Source: Nemania diffusa
Taxonomy: Eukaryota; Ascomycota; Sordariomycetes; Xylariales; Xylariaceae
Reading direction: 5' to 3'
DNA length: 64,000 nt
Assembly: GCA_038501195.1 (NCBI GenBank)
Contig: JBBPUQ010000001.1
Coordinates: 992,001-1,056,000, forward strand
The notes under the pieces: generated by a model
Told to the model about the DNA's origin: nothing
Databases searched by the model: none
The model's input: only the letters and a program-made list of their open reading frames with translations
Program-made: the position numbers and the translations under genes
Shown here: positions 36,201 through 49,650 of the stretch, piece after piece
How the letters are laid out: every line of letters begins with the position of its first letter
How positions within the stretch are numbered: the stretch's first letter is position 1

Positions 36201-39109
36201 AAAATTATAAATATAAATTGAAATAGTTTTAAAAAAATATAAAAATAATTAAACTAATAAATTAAATAAAATTAGTTTTAAATTTTTTTTAAAATAATAG
36301 CTTTTGTTTAAATATATAATATATTTTAATTATTATTATAGTTTAAAAATAAATTAACATTATTATATAAAACAAAAAAACTATAAATAATTATATAGTT
36401 TTAAATATATATTAATAATATATTTATAAAGTTTATTAAATTATTAATTAAATAAAACTTTTTATTTTTTTTGTTAATATAATATAAAATAAAATAATAA
36501 AAACAATATTATTATTTTATTAAAGTTTAATTATATTATAATTATAAATTTATTAATATTAATAGTTTATATAATTATAATATAAATATAATAGTGATAT
36601 TTTTATTAATAGTTTTAGTATATTTGTTTTAAATAAATAATAATGTCGATTTTATATTATTTATTTAATTTAATTTGCTTAAAATATTTTTGTTATTTTT
36701 TAAAAAAAAATATTAAAAGTTATTAAAAAATTGCTAAATAAAAAATAAAAAAATAAAACAAAAACTAAAAAATTATAATTATTTTTAAAAGTTTTAGTTA
36801 TATATTTATTAATTTTTTTTTTACTAGTTTTAAAGTTTTTTAATAATAACTTTAAATTATTTTTATTAAAAAATTAAATATTATTTAATAGCTTTTGTTT
36901 AATTTAATTTTTATAACAATTGAAATATTTAAAAATAAATTATAAATTATTAAAAATATAACTAATTTAGTTTTTATTAAATAATTTAAATTTATTTATA
37001 AATTAAAAAAATATTAATTTAATTTTTATTATATAATTAATATATAATTAAATATTATAAATAAAAATAAATTTAATTATTAATAAATAATTTTTATTAA
37101 TATAAGTTTTAATTATATATTATAATAAAATTGTTTTAATAAATATAATAAAAGTTAAATTTTATTTAGTTTTTATATTTTAAATAAAATTAAAAAAATT
37201 AAAAAAAAATACAGTATTATAAATAATTAAATATTGTTAAAAAAAACAAAAACGTTTTTATTTTTTTATATTTATATTAATATAAATAATTAGCTAATAA
37301 ATTTATAATTAATTAATATATTAATTAATATATTTTAAATATAAAATAAAACTATATTATATTTATTATATAAATAATTAAATTTAACTAATATAATAAT
37401 ATATTTTTTTTTATATATTATTTTTTTTTTTTTTAATAATGTTTATATTTTTAGTAATATATTTAATATTTAACGATTTAAATAATATTTTAAAAATAAA
37501 TTATATAGTATAAAAAAAATATAATAAATAAACAATTGTTTTAAATTAGCAATTATATTTTAAAATTTATTAAATATATTAAAGTTTAAAATTTAATTTA
37601 TTATTAGCTATTATTATTTATATTAATATATAAAAATTAATATTTTTAAAAGTTTTATAAAATAAAAAAAAATTAAGTTTTATATTTTTAGATTTAATAT
37701 TTTATATATTAATTAAAAAATATTGTTATTGTTAATTTTTGTTAATATAATAAATAATTATATTTATATATTTATAATAATATTAACTTTAGATTTATTT
37801 AATTATATTTTTAATTAGTTTTTTATAATAAAATTAATATATTATATATATTGTTTTTTAAATATTATAAAAAAAAAATATTAAAGTTAAAAATAATATA
37901 ATTAAAAAAAGCAGCAAAATAAAAACTAATTATTAAATTAAATAATAAATTAGTTTTAATTTAAATATAAATTTATAATTAATAACTAAATAAAATAGTT
38001 ATAATAGTTTATAAAAAATTAATATATAAATTATAATAAAACAAAAATATAATATTATTTAATTTAATATTTTTAAGTTATTTTTTTAGTTTTATTTATA
38101 TAATTTATATAATTTATTTTTGCTATATTATATTATTATATTTGTTTTAATTTTTTTAAAAAAAATAAAATAAATTAATTATTTTATATAATATTTACAA
38201 ATTATTTTTAAGATTTTTATAGCAATTTTTATTGTTTAATTTTAATATTTTTAAATATTTTTATAATATTATAATAAATCTTATATTTTTGTTATTTTAT
38301 AAATATTAATTTTTAATATTACAAACTTTTTATATTAGTTAATAATAATAAATTATTTTTAAAATAATTTATTATATTTTATATTATATATATAGCAAAA
38401 TAGTTTTTTTATTTAAAACAATTAATTTATTAAAACTAATAATAGTTATAAAATATAAAAAATTATTAATAATATAAAAAATAAACTAGTTTTATAAAAT
38501 ATTAAAAATAATATTTGTTTAATAAAAAAAAATCGAATTAAATATAATATTAAAAATTAAATAAAACTAATATTATTAGTTATTTATATATTAATTATAA
38601 AATTGTTATAAATATTTAAATAGCTATAAATAATAAGTAAAAAAAAAATTATAAAAAAAATAAAAAATAAATTAAATTTTATATTAATAATAAAAGTTTT
38701 AAATTTTTATTAAATAAATAAAGCTTTATTTTTTAATATTATTAATAAAAGATTTATTTTTTTGCTATAAATATTAATTTAAAAATAAAAAGTTAAAAGT
38801 TATATTAATTGCTATTATATTTTTTAAAATATATTAGCTAAAAAAAATATAATTTTATTAAAAAGTTTTTTTTTAATATAAATATATAATATTTTAATTT
38901 TAAACTTAATTTTTTTTTTTTTTATTTTTGTTTAATATTTTATTTTTATTATATTTTTTTTTATTTTTATTTTATTTGATTTAATATATTTTTTAAAGTT
39001 GTTATTTAATTAAAAAAATAATATATTTGATTTTATAATTAATATAAATAATTTATTTCAAAAAATTTAAAAAACTTTTTATTGCTTTTTTAATAAAACT
39101 TATAATAAA

Positions 39110-39361
39110 TGTTATATATTAATATTTATAAAAAACAAAGCTACTGATTAAATAATTTAATTGTATATAAAAATCTAAATATAAAAAAAAAAAAAAAAAA
39201 CAAAAAGTTTAGCTAATATAAAGTAATAAAAATAAATAGTATATAAACTGCTTAAAGCAGTAAGTTTTAATAATAAATAAGTTTTATAAAAAAAAGCGAA
39301 AAAATTGCAGTATATAGTTAAAATAACTATATAGCTTATATTAGCTATTATATTATAACTA
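39110..39361. repeat. Left LTR of element 2
   Basis: It contains AACAAAGCTACTGATTAAAT, a long A run, AAACTGCTTAAAGCAGTAAG and AAAATTGCAGTATATAGTTA. Each has a counterpart in the right copy. Confidence 0.82.
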
Positions 39362-42300
39362 CTTTTTTTAAAAAGAAAAAATAAGCTTTTATATAAACAG
39401 TAATTAAATTAAATACTTTTTAATAAAAAAAAAAATCACTTTAAATATTTATTTATAAACTTTGTTTTAAACTTTTTATTTATTGTATTATTTTATAAGT
39501 TTTTTTATATTTAGTTATTAAATAGCAATTTATTAAAGCTTATTTTATATAAGTTAAATTTTATATGTTTTTTTTTTTATACAATTATTTAATGTTTTTT
39601 TTAATAACTTTATTATTATTAAAATATAGTTTTACAAACTTATTTTTTGCTTTTATTTTTAGCTATTTTTTTAAATGTATTAAAAGTTTTATTATATTTA
39701 AATAGTTTTAATAAAATTAGTATAAAAATAATATATTATTTTTAAAGTTTTTAACTAAATATTATTTATTGTTAATATTTTAACTTTATTATATAACTTA
39801 ATATTAAAGCTTTTTATAGTATAACTGTAAAGTTTAAATTTTTTTAACAATAAACTTTTTTTTTTTTTTTAGTTTAATTAACTTTTTAATAAAATTTTTT
39901 AACTTTTGTTTAAATAAAAAATTATTAAAATATTTTTATAGTTTGTTTATATAATATTTATTAATTGCTTTTTAAAAATTTAAAACTTTTAATATATATA
40001 TATTTTTTTTATATACTAAAATTTTAAAAAATTATTAAATTATTAAAAAGTTTAATTTGTTAAAAAGTTTATTTATAATTTACAACTATTGCTTTTTTAA
40101 AATAAATATATAATTGTTTATATTAAAGTTGAGTTTTTTTTTTTTTTTATTTATTTAATAAATTATTTTTTTTTAAGCTTTTTATATATTTGTTTTTATA
40201 GTTACAACATAATTTGCTATAATTTAAGCTTTTTTTTGCTTTTGTTTTTAAATATATTATTTTTATATAATTATTTTTTTTAATTTTTTAACAGTAGTTT
40301 AATAATTTTAATCAAAATAAAAAAACATAAAAAAGCTTATTTTTATTTTATAAAAAAATAATTTTGTTAATTTATATAATATAAATATTTAAATATAGTT
40401 TATAATAAAAATTTAACTTAATTAATTGTTTTAAAAATAATTTATATAAAGCTATAACTTTTAGTTTAAATATTTGTTTATAATTTTTGTTTAGTTTATT
40501 ATTTTATAATAGTTTAATAACACAAAAATATAAATAATTTTTATTAGTTTGTTTAATTTATTTATAAAAGCTAAAATAAATTAAAATTTTTTATTAGTAG
40601 TTAAAATTTTAAATATATTAAATATTTAAAAAAAATCTTTATAATATATTTTTGCAGCATTTTTTGCTATTACTTTTGTTTTATAAAATATTATTTATAT
40701 TTTTTTATTTAATTGATTTATTATAATTAATATATTATTATATTTGTTGCAATTTTTTAACATTTGTTTAAAATTTATAACTAAATATTTTTATATTTAA
40801 TTTAATATTAATAGCAGTTATAGTTTTTTTAAAGTTTTATTTTTTAATATTTTAATAAATTAATACTTTAAATAATTTAATATATAAATTTAATAGTTTT
40901 TAAACAGTTTAAGCTATTAATATTATTTATATACTAATTGTTTTATTTTTTTTATATTTAAATAAGTTATAACTATATAGTTATAAATTTTAAAAATTAA
41001 TTAAGTATATAAGCTTATATAATTAAATATAACTAGTTTTTTTTAATAAAATATAAGTTTTTTTTTTAAAGTTTATAAATTGTTTAATTTTTTACTTTTT
41101 ATTTTTTAATAATATATTTTTATAACAAAATTAATATAGTTTTATTTAAAAATATAATTAATAAATTAATAACTTATTAACTATTTTAAGTTTTTTTTTA
41201 AGTTGTTTTAAATAATAACAGTAGCAATAGTTATATTATTTATTATTTATTTTAAATATTTTTTATTAAAAAGTATAAATATAGTTAAATATTGTTATAT
41301 ATTTTTTTTATTTTTTTAAATAACTAAATTTTTCTATTTATAAAATAAAACGTTTATAACAATATTTTTTTTTTTTAAGCAGTAAATAATTACAAAATTA
41401 TATTTTAAAAAAAATATTGTTTAATTAGTTTATTTTAAATTAAAATATTATTTTTAACTGAAATATTTTAATGTTTTATAATTTATAATAATAAAAAACA
41501 ACTTTTTCTATTAATTATTTATTAGTTTTAGTTTTTATTTTTTTAGTACTAGTATTACTGCTAATAATTTTTTGTTATAAATATTATAATTTAATTTTAT
41601 ATTATATAAAGTTTTAAAATAATAAGTTATTAAATGTTATTTTTTTTTGTAAAATTAAAACATTATTTTTGCAGCTATTTTATTAAAAACATTAGTTTTT
41701 ATTTTAATAAATAAGCTATAGTTGTAATAGCTTAAAGTAAAAAATATAACTAAGCTTTTTTTTTAAAAATTTAAAAGCTTTTTTATATTAAAAAGTTTAT
41801 ATAAAAAAGATTTTTTTTTTTATTAATTAGTTTAACAGTTTAGCTACTTTGCTGTAATTTTTTACAAATTTTTAATAAAAGTTATAAAAACTTAAAAAAA
41901 ACTATATATTTTTAATAATAATAAAAAACTTTTATTTATATACTATTTTAATTTTATTAAAGTTTATTTATATTTTATTTATATTAATAATATAATTTAA
42001 AAACTTAATTTTAATTATATAAAACTTTAATTTTTTTAAATTGATTTATAAACTAGTATTTTTTAATTGTTATAGTACTTTTTTTATATATTTTTTATAT
42101 TTAATTAAATTGTTGAAATAAATAAAAATGTTATTTATATAAATATTGCAAAAATTATTTAAATAATTAAACAAAATATTATTTATATATTTTTAAAATA
42201 TAAAAAATTTATTAGTAAGTTTAAAAAATAACACTTTATATTAATAAGCTTTATAACAAATATAAAAAATAATTAAGTTTTTTTTACTTAAATTTATATA

Positions 42301-45300
42301 GATTTAATAAAACATTTGTTTTATATTGATTTTTATAAAAATTTTTGCTTTAAAAATTTAAAACAGCGTTTTTTTAATTAATAGTAATAAATAACAATTT
42401 TTTTTTATAAAAGCATTAAGTTTTTAATAATTAATATAAAATTATAATTTGCTATATAATTTATTTATAAATAAAACAAAAAATATAAATAAAACATTGT
42501 TTAATTTAATAAATTTTTTTTACAAATTGTTTATTAAATATTTTTTTATAGCTTTTAATTTATTTATAAATATTTTATATAAAAGCAAATATTTTAAGTT
42601 TTTTAGTTTTTTGTTATTTATAAATTTAATATAATAATTTATTTATAAATAATATAAAAGCAAAATATTAAAATTTATTTTATTAAATATTTAAAACAAG
42701 TTATAATATTTATTAAAAATAACTTTAAAAACTTTTTGTTATAGTTTGTTGTTTTTTTTTATAAAAAAGTTTTTGATTTTTTTGTTAGCAATAATTTTAT
42801 TAATTTTATAAATGTTAATAATATAAACATTTTTAACTAGTTTGTTTTATTTTATTAAAAATTAAAAAATTATAACATTTATATTAATTATATTAATATT
42901 TAATTGTTTTTTATATTATTTAATTTTATTTTTTTATATATAATATAAACTTTAAATATTAACTTTTTACTTTTTTAATATATTAAAGTTAGCTTTTTTA
43001 GTTAATATATACTGTTGTTTTTTTTTTTTTTTAATAAGTTTTTTTTTATATAAAAAGTAGTTTTTTTTTAAAAATATAGTTTATTTTTTTTAAACTTTTT
43101 TTTTTAAAATTTTTTTGTTTTAATATTTATATAAAAGCTTTAAACTTTATATTATTAGTTTTAGTTACTTTTTTTTAAAACTTATGTTTTTTTTTATTTT
43201 TTTTTAAGTTTATGTTTTTTTATGTTATATTTTAGCTATAGCTAAAATATTATAACTATATATTAGTTTGATTTATATTAATAGTATATTTTATATTATA
43301 GTTAATAAATAAAATAAATAAAAATAAAAGCTAATTTTTTTAATAATTAAAAAAAATGTTGTATTTTTAAAATTATATTTTTTTTAAAATAAAGTTGTTT
43401 TATATATTAACAACATATAAAAGTATTTTTTAAAATATATGTTTTTTTATTTTTATAATAACTTTAAAAGTTTAATTAATTTTTTATTTGTTTTATTTGT
43501 TATATTTTATTATATTTTAAAATATAAATTAAATTAAAAGCAAATTTAAATATTTTATAATTTATTTAATAAAAATAGTACTTATATATATATATATATT
43601 TGCTTTTATATTTTTAAAAATATTTTTAATAATTAATAATAGTTTATTATAGCTTATAATATAAATATATAAAAAAAGCTTTTTTTTTAAGTATTTATTT
43701 ATAATATTTAGTTTATTAATAAGTTTTAAAAACATTTTTTTTAAAAAAAAAGTTATTTTTTTTAAAGTTAATTTTTTGTTTATATAATATTTTGTTTAAA
43801 TATATTATTTTTTTTAACTTTTTGTTTGTTTAAATTATTAAAAAAACGTTGATTTATAATAACGTTAAAATAAGCTTTTTTGTTAACGCTGTTTTTTTTT
43901 TTAAAACATTTGTAAAATTAGTATTTAATTTGCTTATAATTAAAACATTTTTTTTTTATTAACAGCTTATACATTTTTTTTTTTTTTTGTACTTATATTT
44001 AAAACGTAAACTGTTTATTTAAATAGTTATTGTTACAAAGTTTTTTATTTATATTTATAGTCGAAATTTTATTTTAAAGTATAATTGCTGCTTTTTTATT
44101 TTTATATAAAATGTTATATTTTTTGTTTTTTATATTAAAAATATATATAATTTATATATAATAGCAAATATAAAACTTAAATGTTTTATTTAGTTTTAAA
44201 TATTTAAATATAATATTAACAGTTATATAAATATTAAAACAGTTTTTAAAGCTGTTTTTTTATTGATTTTTTATTAGCTTAGTTTTATTTATAAAATAAA
44301 CAAAGTTATTTTTAAATTTAATAAATTTATTAAAAAAATATTTAATAAAACTATTTTTTATATATAAAGTTTTAAATTTTGCTTTAAATTTGTTAAAAGC
44401 GTTAATATTGTAATAATATTTATATAAATATATAAACAATATATATAATAAAATTAAAGCTTTAAAGTATATATTACTTAAATAAAACTATAAATATTTA
44501 GCTACTTTTTTATTTAAATAAAACTTAATATTTACTATTTTAGCAATATTGTTAACAAACTAGTTTTTATTAGTTATTAAATGATTTTTTATGTTATAGT
44601 ATTATATTTTAAATTTTATATTATTTTTATTAAAATTATTGTAAAAAATAAAAACTGAAATTTTAATTAATTTGTAAGTTTTTTTTTTAGTTTAATTTAA
44701 TAATGCACTAGTTTTGTGTTTTTTAGTTAATAAATTTATTACTTACTAGTTAGTTTTGTTAACTTAGTTTTAAAACTAAAACTTTTTTAATTTTAAGTTT
44801 ATTAATTTAATAAAAAAGCGATTTAATATAACTTAATTAATAAATATAAAACAGTTAAAATTTATAGCTAGTACTTTTATTTTTAATTAGCTAATAGTTA
44901 CTAAAGCTCGTTTTTTGTTAATAAAAAAGTTATACTATTTAATTAAATTGTTAAATTAATTTTTATTTTTTTGCAAAAGTTTATAAAAGTTATTTATTTG
45001 CTAATATATAATAAAAAGTATAAATAAACAAAATTTAAATTTAATTTATAAAGTTTTAAACTTTTTAAATAGTTGTTTAAAATTAATATAATTTATTAAT
45101 TTATTAAACTAAAAAATAGCTATTTAAACTTTATTAATAATACTATAGTAAAAAAATACAAAATTGTTATTTTTTATATATATATTAGCAAAGCTAGCAA
45201 TTAATTTTTATTAGTTTTTTTTTAATTTGTTTACAAAGTTTATATATTATTTATTTATAAAGCTAGATTTTTTGTATTATTTATAAAATTTATTAACTGC

Positions 45301-45627
45301 TTTATTAAAAGTTTTATATAAATTTTTTTTTTTATTATTTTTTACAATATCAGTATAAGTTTTTGCACTTTAAAAATTAAAATTAATTAATAAATTATAT
45401 TAAATTTTGCTTTAAAAAATCTTGTTAAGTTTAAAAAACAACTTTTTTAAATTATTTAATTTAAAATAAACTTTTTTGCAAGTTTAAAGCTTGCTGCTTA
45501 TATTTTTTACTATAGTGTTGTTATATTAATATTTATTTTATAAGTTTGTAATTTTTCGTTTTTTTTTTTTCAAAATAAAAATATATTTAAAAACAGTTTT
45601 TATATTTTATATAAATAATATTTAAAT

Positions 45628-45878
45628 TATTATACATTAATATTTGCAAAAAACAAAACTACTGATTAAATAACTTAATTATATATAAAAATTTAAATAT
45701 AAAAAAAAAAAGAAAAAACAGAAAATCTAGCTAGTACAAAGTAATAAAAATAAGTAGTGTGTAAGCTGCCTAAAGCGGTAAGCTTTGGCAGTAAATAGGT
45801 TTTGCAAAAAAAGCGAGAAAATTGCAGTATGTAGCTAAAGTGACTGCACAGCCTGCACCAGCTACTATACTATAACTA
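45628..45878. repeat. Right LTR of element 2, partly RIP-free
   Basis: The last 150 bases keep many C and G residues (GCTGCCTAAAGCGGTAAGC; CTGCACAGCCTGCACCAGC), unlike the left copy and everything around it. It is the least mutated stretch in the AT block. Confidence 0.82.
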
Positions 45879-47722
45879 TAAATATATAAATTTTATATTT
45901 TTAGCTATAGTAGCAAATAATTGTTTTTTTTTAAAATTATTATTTTATTTAATAAAAATAAAAAAACAGTTATTTTTATTTTTTTATAAAAATTTAATTA
46001 TAAAAATAACAAAAAAATTTTGTTTTATTTTATTAGTATTTTTAATTAAAAAACTAATTATTATATTATTAATTAATAAAAAATAAACTTAAAAATTTAA
46101 TAATAAAAATTTTAATTAAAATATTAATTAATATATTGTTAATATATTGTAGTTATTATATTATATAAAATTTAATAATATTAAAAATAATTTAATTTAT
46201 TAATTTTTAAACAATTATTTTAACAAATAATATATAAATTTATTTTATATAATAATTTAACTTTTTAAATTATTAATATTATTATAAATATATTATAAAA
46301 AATAACTAAAATATATTTTATAAAAATATTTGCTTATAAATTTGCTATTATTTTAATAAATAATATTTTTAATTTTTAATTAAATAATAACTATTATATA
46401 ATATATATTAAAAAAGTTATAATAATATAATTAAATTTTTAATTATTAAAAAATATTAAATAAAAAATACAAATAAATATATTGTAAATAAAATTTTGTT
46501 AATAAAATTTATCAACTATATATTATTTAATTAATAATTTAATTTTTTTTTATTATATTAATTATATTAAATAAAAAATTATTATATATTATTTTATTAA
46601 TTTAATTTATTATATATATATTAAATATATAATCTAAAATAAAAATTATTATAATAATAACTTAATATAAAAAAAAATAAAAATTGTTTAATTTATTATT
46701 TAAATATAAATAAACTAATAAATATATTTTATTAATATAAAAATATTAAAATTTTAATTTAAACTATTTTATATATTTATAATATATTTAAATATAAAAT
46801 TATAATTATATAAAAATAATATTAAATTAAATTTTATTATTTAAATTAATATATATTTTATAATTTTTTAATTTTATATTAATTTTATATTATTAATAAA
46901 TTTATAAAGTTTTAATAATATTATTAATATATATATTATTATTTATAATTTTTTTTAATATATTTTTATATATATAATTTTTTAAAATTAAATTTAATAG
47001 TTATTATATTTTATTAATTTTAATTTTTATAAATATTATAATTATAAATATAATTATAATTAACTTTTATAATTATTAAATAATATATATTATATTTTAA
47101 ATATATTATAATTATTAAATAATAGATATAATTTTTATTATTTATTTTTATTAATTATTAAATTAAATTATATAAAAATTTTTAAATTTTAAAAAATTTA
47201 TTAATTTTATTTTTAATTATTTTATTTTATTTATATATTATTATTTTTATATATTTAATTTTATTAATAAGTTTTTTTTATTATTTAATTATTTAATATA
47301 AATTTATATTTTTAAAAAAAAAAAGTAAGTTTTTTTTTTTTTTTTATAGTTTTTGTTTTATTTTTATATTTATATCTTTTTTTTTTAAAATTTTATAAAT
47401 TTTAAAAAAAAAAAAAAATAATTTATAAATTATTTATTTTATATTTTTATAATTAATTTTATTTATTTTATTTAAATTTTATATTTATTTTTAATATATT
47501 AATTTATTAATTATTTTTTAAGCTAGTTATATTTTTAAATTTTAGTTTTATTTTTATTTTTTTTTTTATATATTTAATATATTTTTTTTATAAAATTTTT
47601 ATTATAATTATTATATTAATTAATTTTTAGTTATTTTAATATTTATTTTATTTTTATTATAATATTTAAATAACTTTTTATTAATAATTTATTTAATATT
47701 ATAGTTAATTATTTATTTTTTT

Positions 47723-47945
47723 TATATTAATTTATATATTAATTTTTTTAATTAAATAATTAAAAAATCTATTATTATCAACTTTTTTAATATTAAAGTT
47801 TATTATTTATTTTTATTATATTAATTTATATATTAACTTTTTTAATTAAATAATTAAAAAACTTATTATTATCAACTTTTTTAATATTAAAGTTTATTAT
47901 ATATTTTTATTATATTAATTTATATATTAATTTATTATATTAAAT
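47723..47945. repeat. 94-bp-period tandem repeat inside the AT block
   Basis: The word TATATTAATTTATATATTAA starts at 47723, 47817 and 47911. The first two units are nearly identical, including ATTATTATCAACTTTTTTAA and TATTAAAGTTTATTAT. About 2.3 copies are present. Near-identity in such decayed DNA points to a duplication made after RIP. Confidence 0.85.
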
Positions 47946-49650
47946 TAATAATTTATTTTTTATTAATTTTTTTGTTAATATTATAAAAGTTTTTTTTTTT
48001 TTTTATATATAAAACTATTACTTTTTATAGTTATAATTATAATTATAATTGTTTTAATATTATTTATATTTAAAGTTATAATAGCAAATTTTATTTTTAT
48101 ATATTAGTTAAAACTACTAAAATAATTAAAACTATTAAAGTTATAAAAATAACAAAATTATTTATTATTAATAAAATTTTTTTAAATAAATTTATTAAAT
48201 TTATTAATTATAATTTTAATATTTTTTTTATTATTAAAAAAATATATTAATATTTATAAATTATATAAATAAAAATATTTTAAATTTTTATTAAGTTTAA
48301 TTATTAATATTTTTTTTTAATTAATATAAAAATTAATATAATTTAATTATTATTTTAAATAAAATTTTTTATTTTATATATTATTAATAAAAAATATTTA
48401 TAAATAATTTAGTAATTTTATTTATATTTTTTATTAAAATTATTTATAAAATTATTAATAATATTATAAATATATATAACTTTTAAATTTAAAAAATAGC
48501 TTTTAAATTTTTAATATATATTTTAAAATTTATTTTATATATAATTTTTATTAATAAATTTATTTTAATTTATATATTAATTATTATATTAATATAATTA
48601 TAGTTATAAATTTATATATAATTTATAATTATTATATTACTTTAATAATTAAAAATATATACTTAATTTTATATATTATAAAAATTATTTTTAATTTATT
48701 TATTAACTTTTTTTTTTATAATAATATTAACTTTTATTATATTTATAAAAATATAGCAAATATAAATAATTAATAATATATATAGTATAAAATTAAAATT
48801 AATAAATTTTATATTAAAAATATTTATTTAAAATATTTATAAAAATAAAAAATTTATAAAATTAAAAAAGCTTATACTATTAAAAAATTTTATAATAAAA
48901 AAACTAGTTATAATAAAAAAACTTATAATAAAAAAAATTAATTTTTTAATTAATATTTTAATTAATATATTTTATTTTATTTTATATATATTTATTATTT
49001 TTATTAAATAGTTTAAATTTTTTTTAAATTAATATTTTAATTAATATATTTTATTATTTAAAGATTTTTTATTTAAATTTATTATTAAATCAATTATTTT
49101 TATAAATAATATTATATTTTTTATAAATTTATATTTAATTAATATATTTTTTTAAACAAATTTTAATAACTATATAAATTTTATTTTAATAAATTATAAA
49201 GTTTTATTATTAATATTTTATTTATTAATTTTAAACTATAATAAATAATAATTATTAATTATAATTTTTTTTAAAAAATAATTTAAAATTAAATTATATT
49301 AAAAATTATAATATAATAAAAAATTTAAACTATTTTAATTTTTATATTAATTTTTATTTTAAATTATTTATTTAAATATTTTTTTTAAATAATATTTATA
49401 TTATTTAAACTTTTAAAACTTTATTAAATATTATAACTATAATAATTTATATATTAAATTAAAATTTATTTATTAATTAATTTTAATTTATAATTATTAA
49501 TATATTTAAAAATATTATATAAAACTATAATTAAAATAAAAATAATATTTTAAAATAAATATTAATATTTTTATTTTTTAATTTTAGTTATTTTTATTTT
49601 TTAAAAATAATCTATTTTTTTTAATTAAATATTTATAAGTTTTAGGTCTT

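Larger units (their letters stand above)
39110..45878. mobile_element. RIP-decayed LTR retrotransposon 2 (about 6.77 kb)
   Basis: Direct repeats 39110-39361 and 45628-45878 (252 and 251 bp) align along their whole length with transition differences and one run-length change. The left copy begins TGTTATA. The bases before it (ATAAA, 39105-39109) reappear at the right end (45878-45882), which allows a 4-bp TAAA or 5-bp ATAAA target duplication. The last one or two LTR bases are therefore ambiguous. The interior is T-rich on the plus strand and has no readable protein. Confidence 0.82.
24743..49650. other. Gene-free, extremely A+T-rich block (about 24.9 kb)
   Basis: Composition changes sharply at both ends. 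Inside, many 60-base lines have no or only one to three G/C bases, with long A and T runs. Stops occur throughout; the few open frames are low-complexity Phe/Leu/Ile/Tyr strings from T tracts. Two decayed LTR retroelements are identifiable inside (25794-33230 and 39110-45878). The remaining parts (24743-25793, 33231-39109 and 45879-49650) are even poorer in G+C and show no recognisable element. The pattern fits RIP of nested repeats, giving an AT isochore that is probably heterochromatic. I found no tRNA, rRNA or protein-coding gene. Confidence 0.9.

Noticed and set aside
24743..49650. Mitochondrial DNA insertion as explanation of the AT block
   Set aside because: No mitochondrial gene, tRNA or intron-ORF remnant can be read, and paired LTRs with target duplications explain the structure better.
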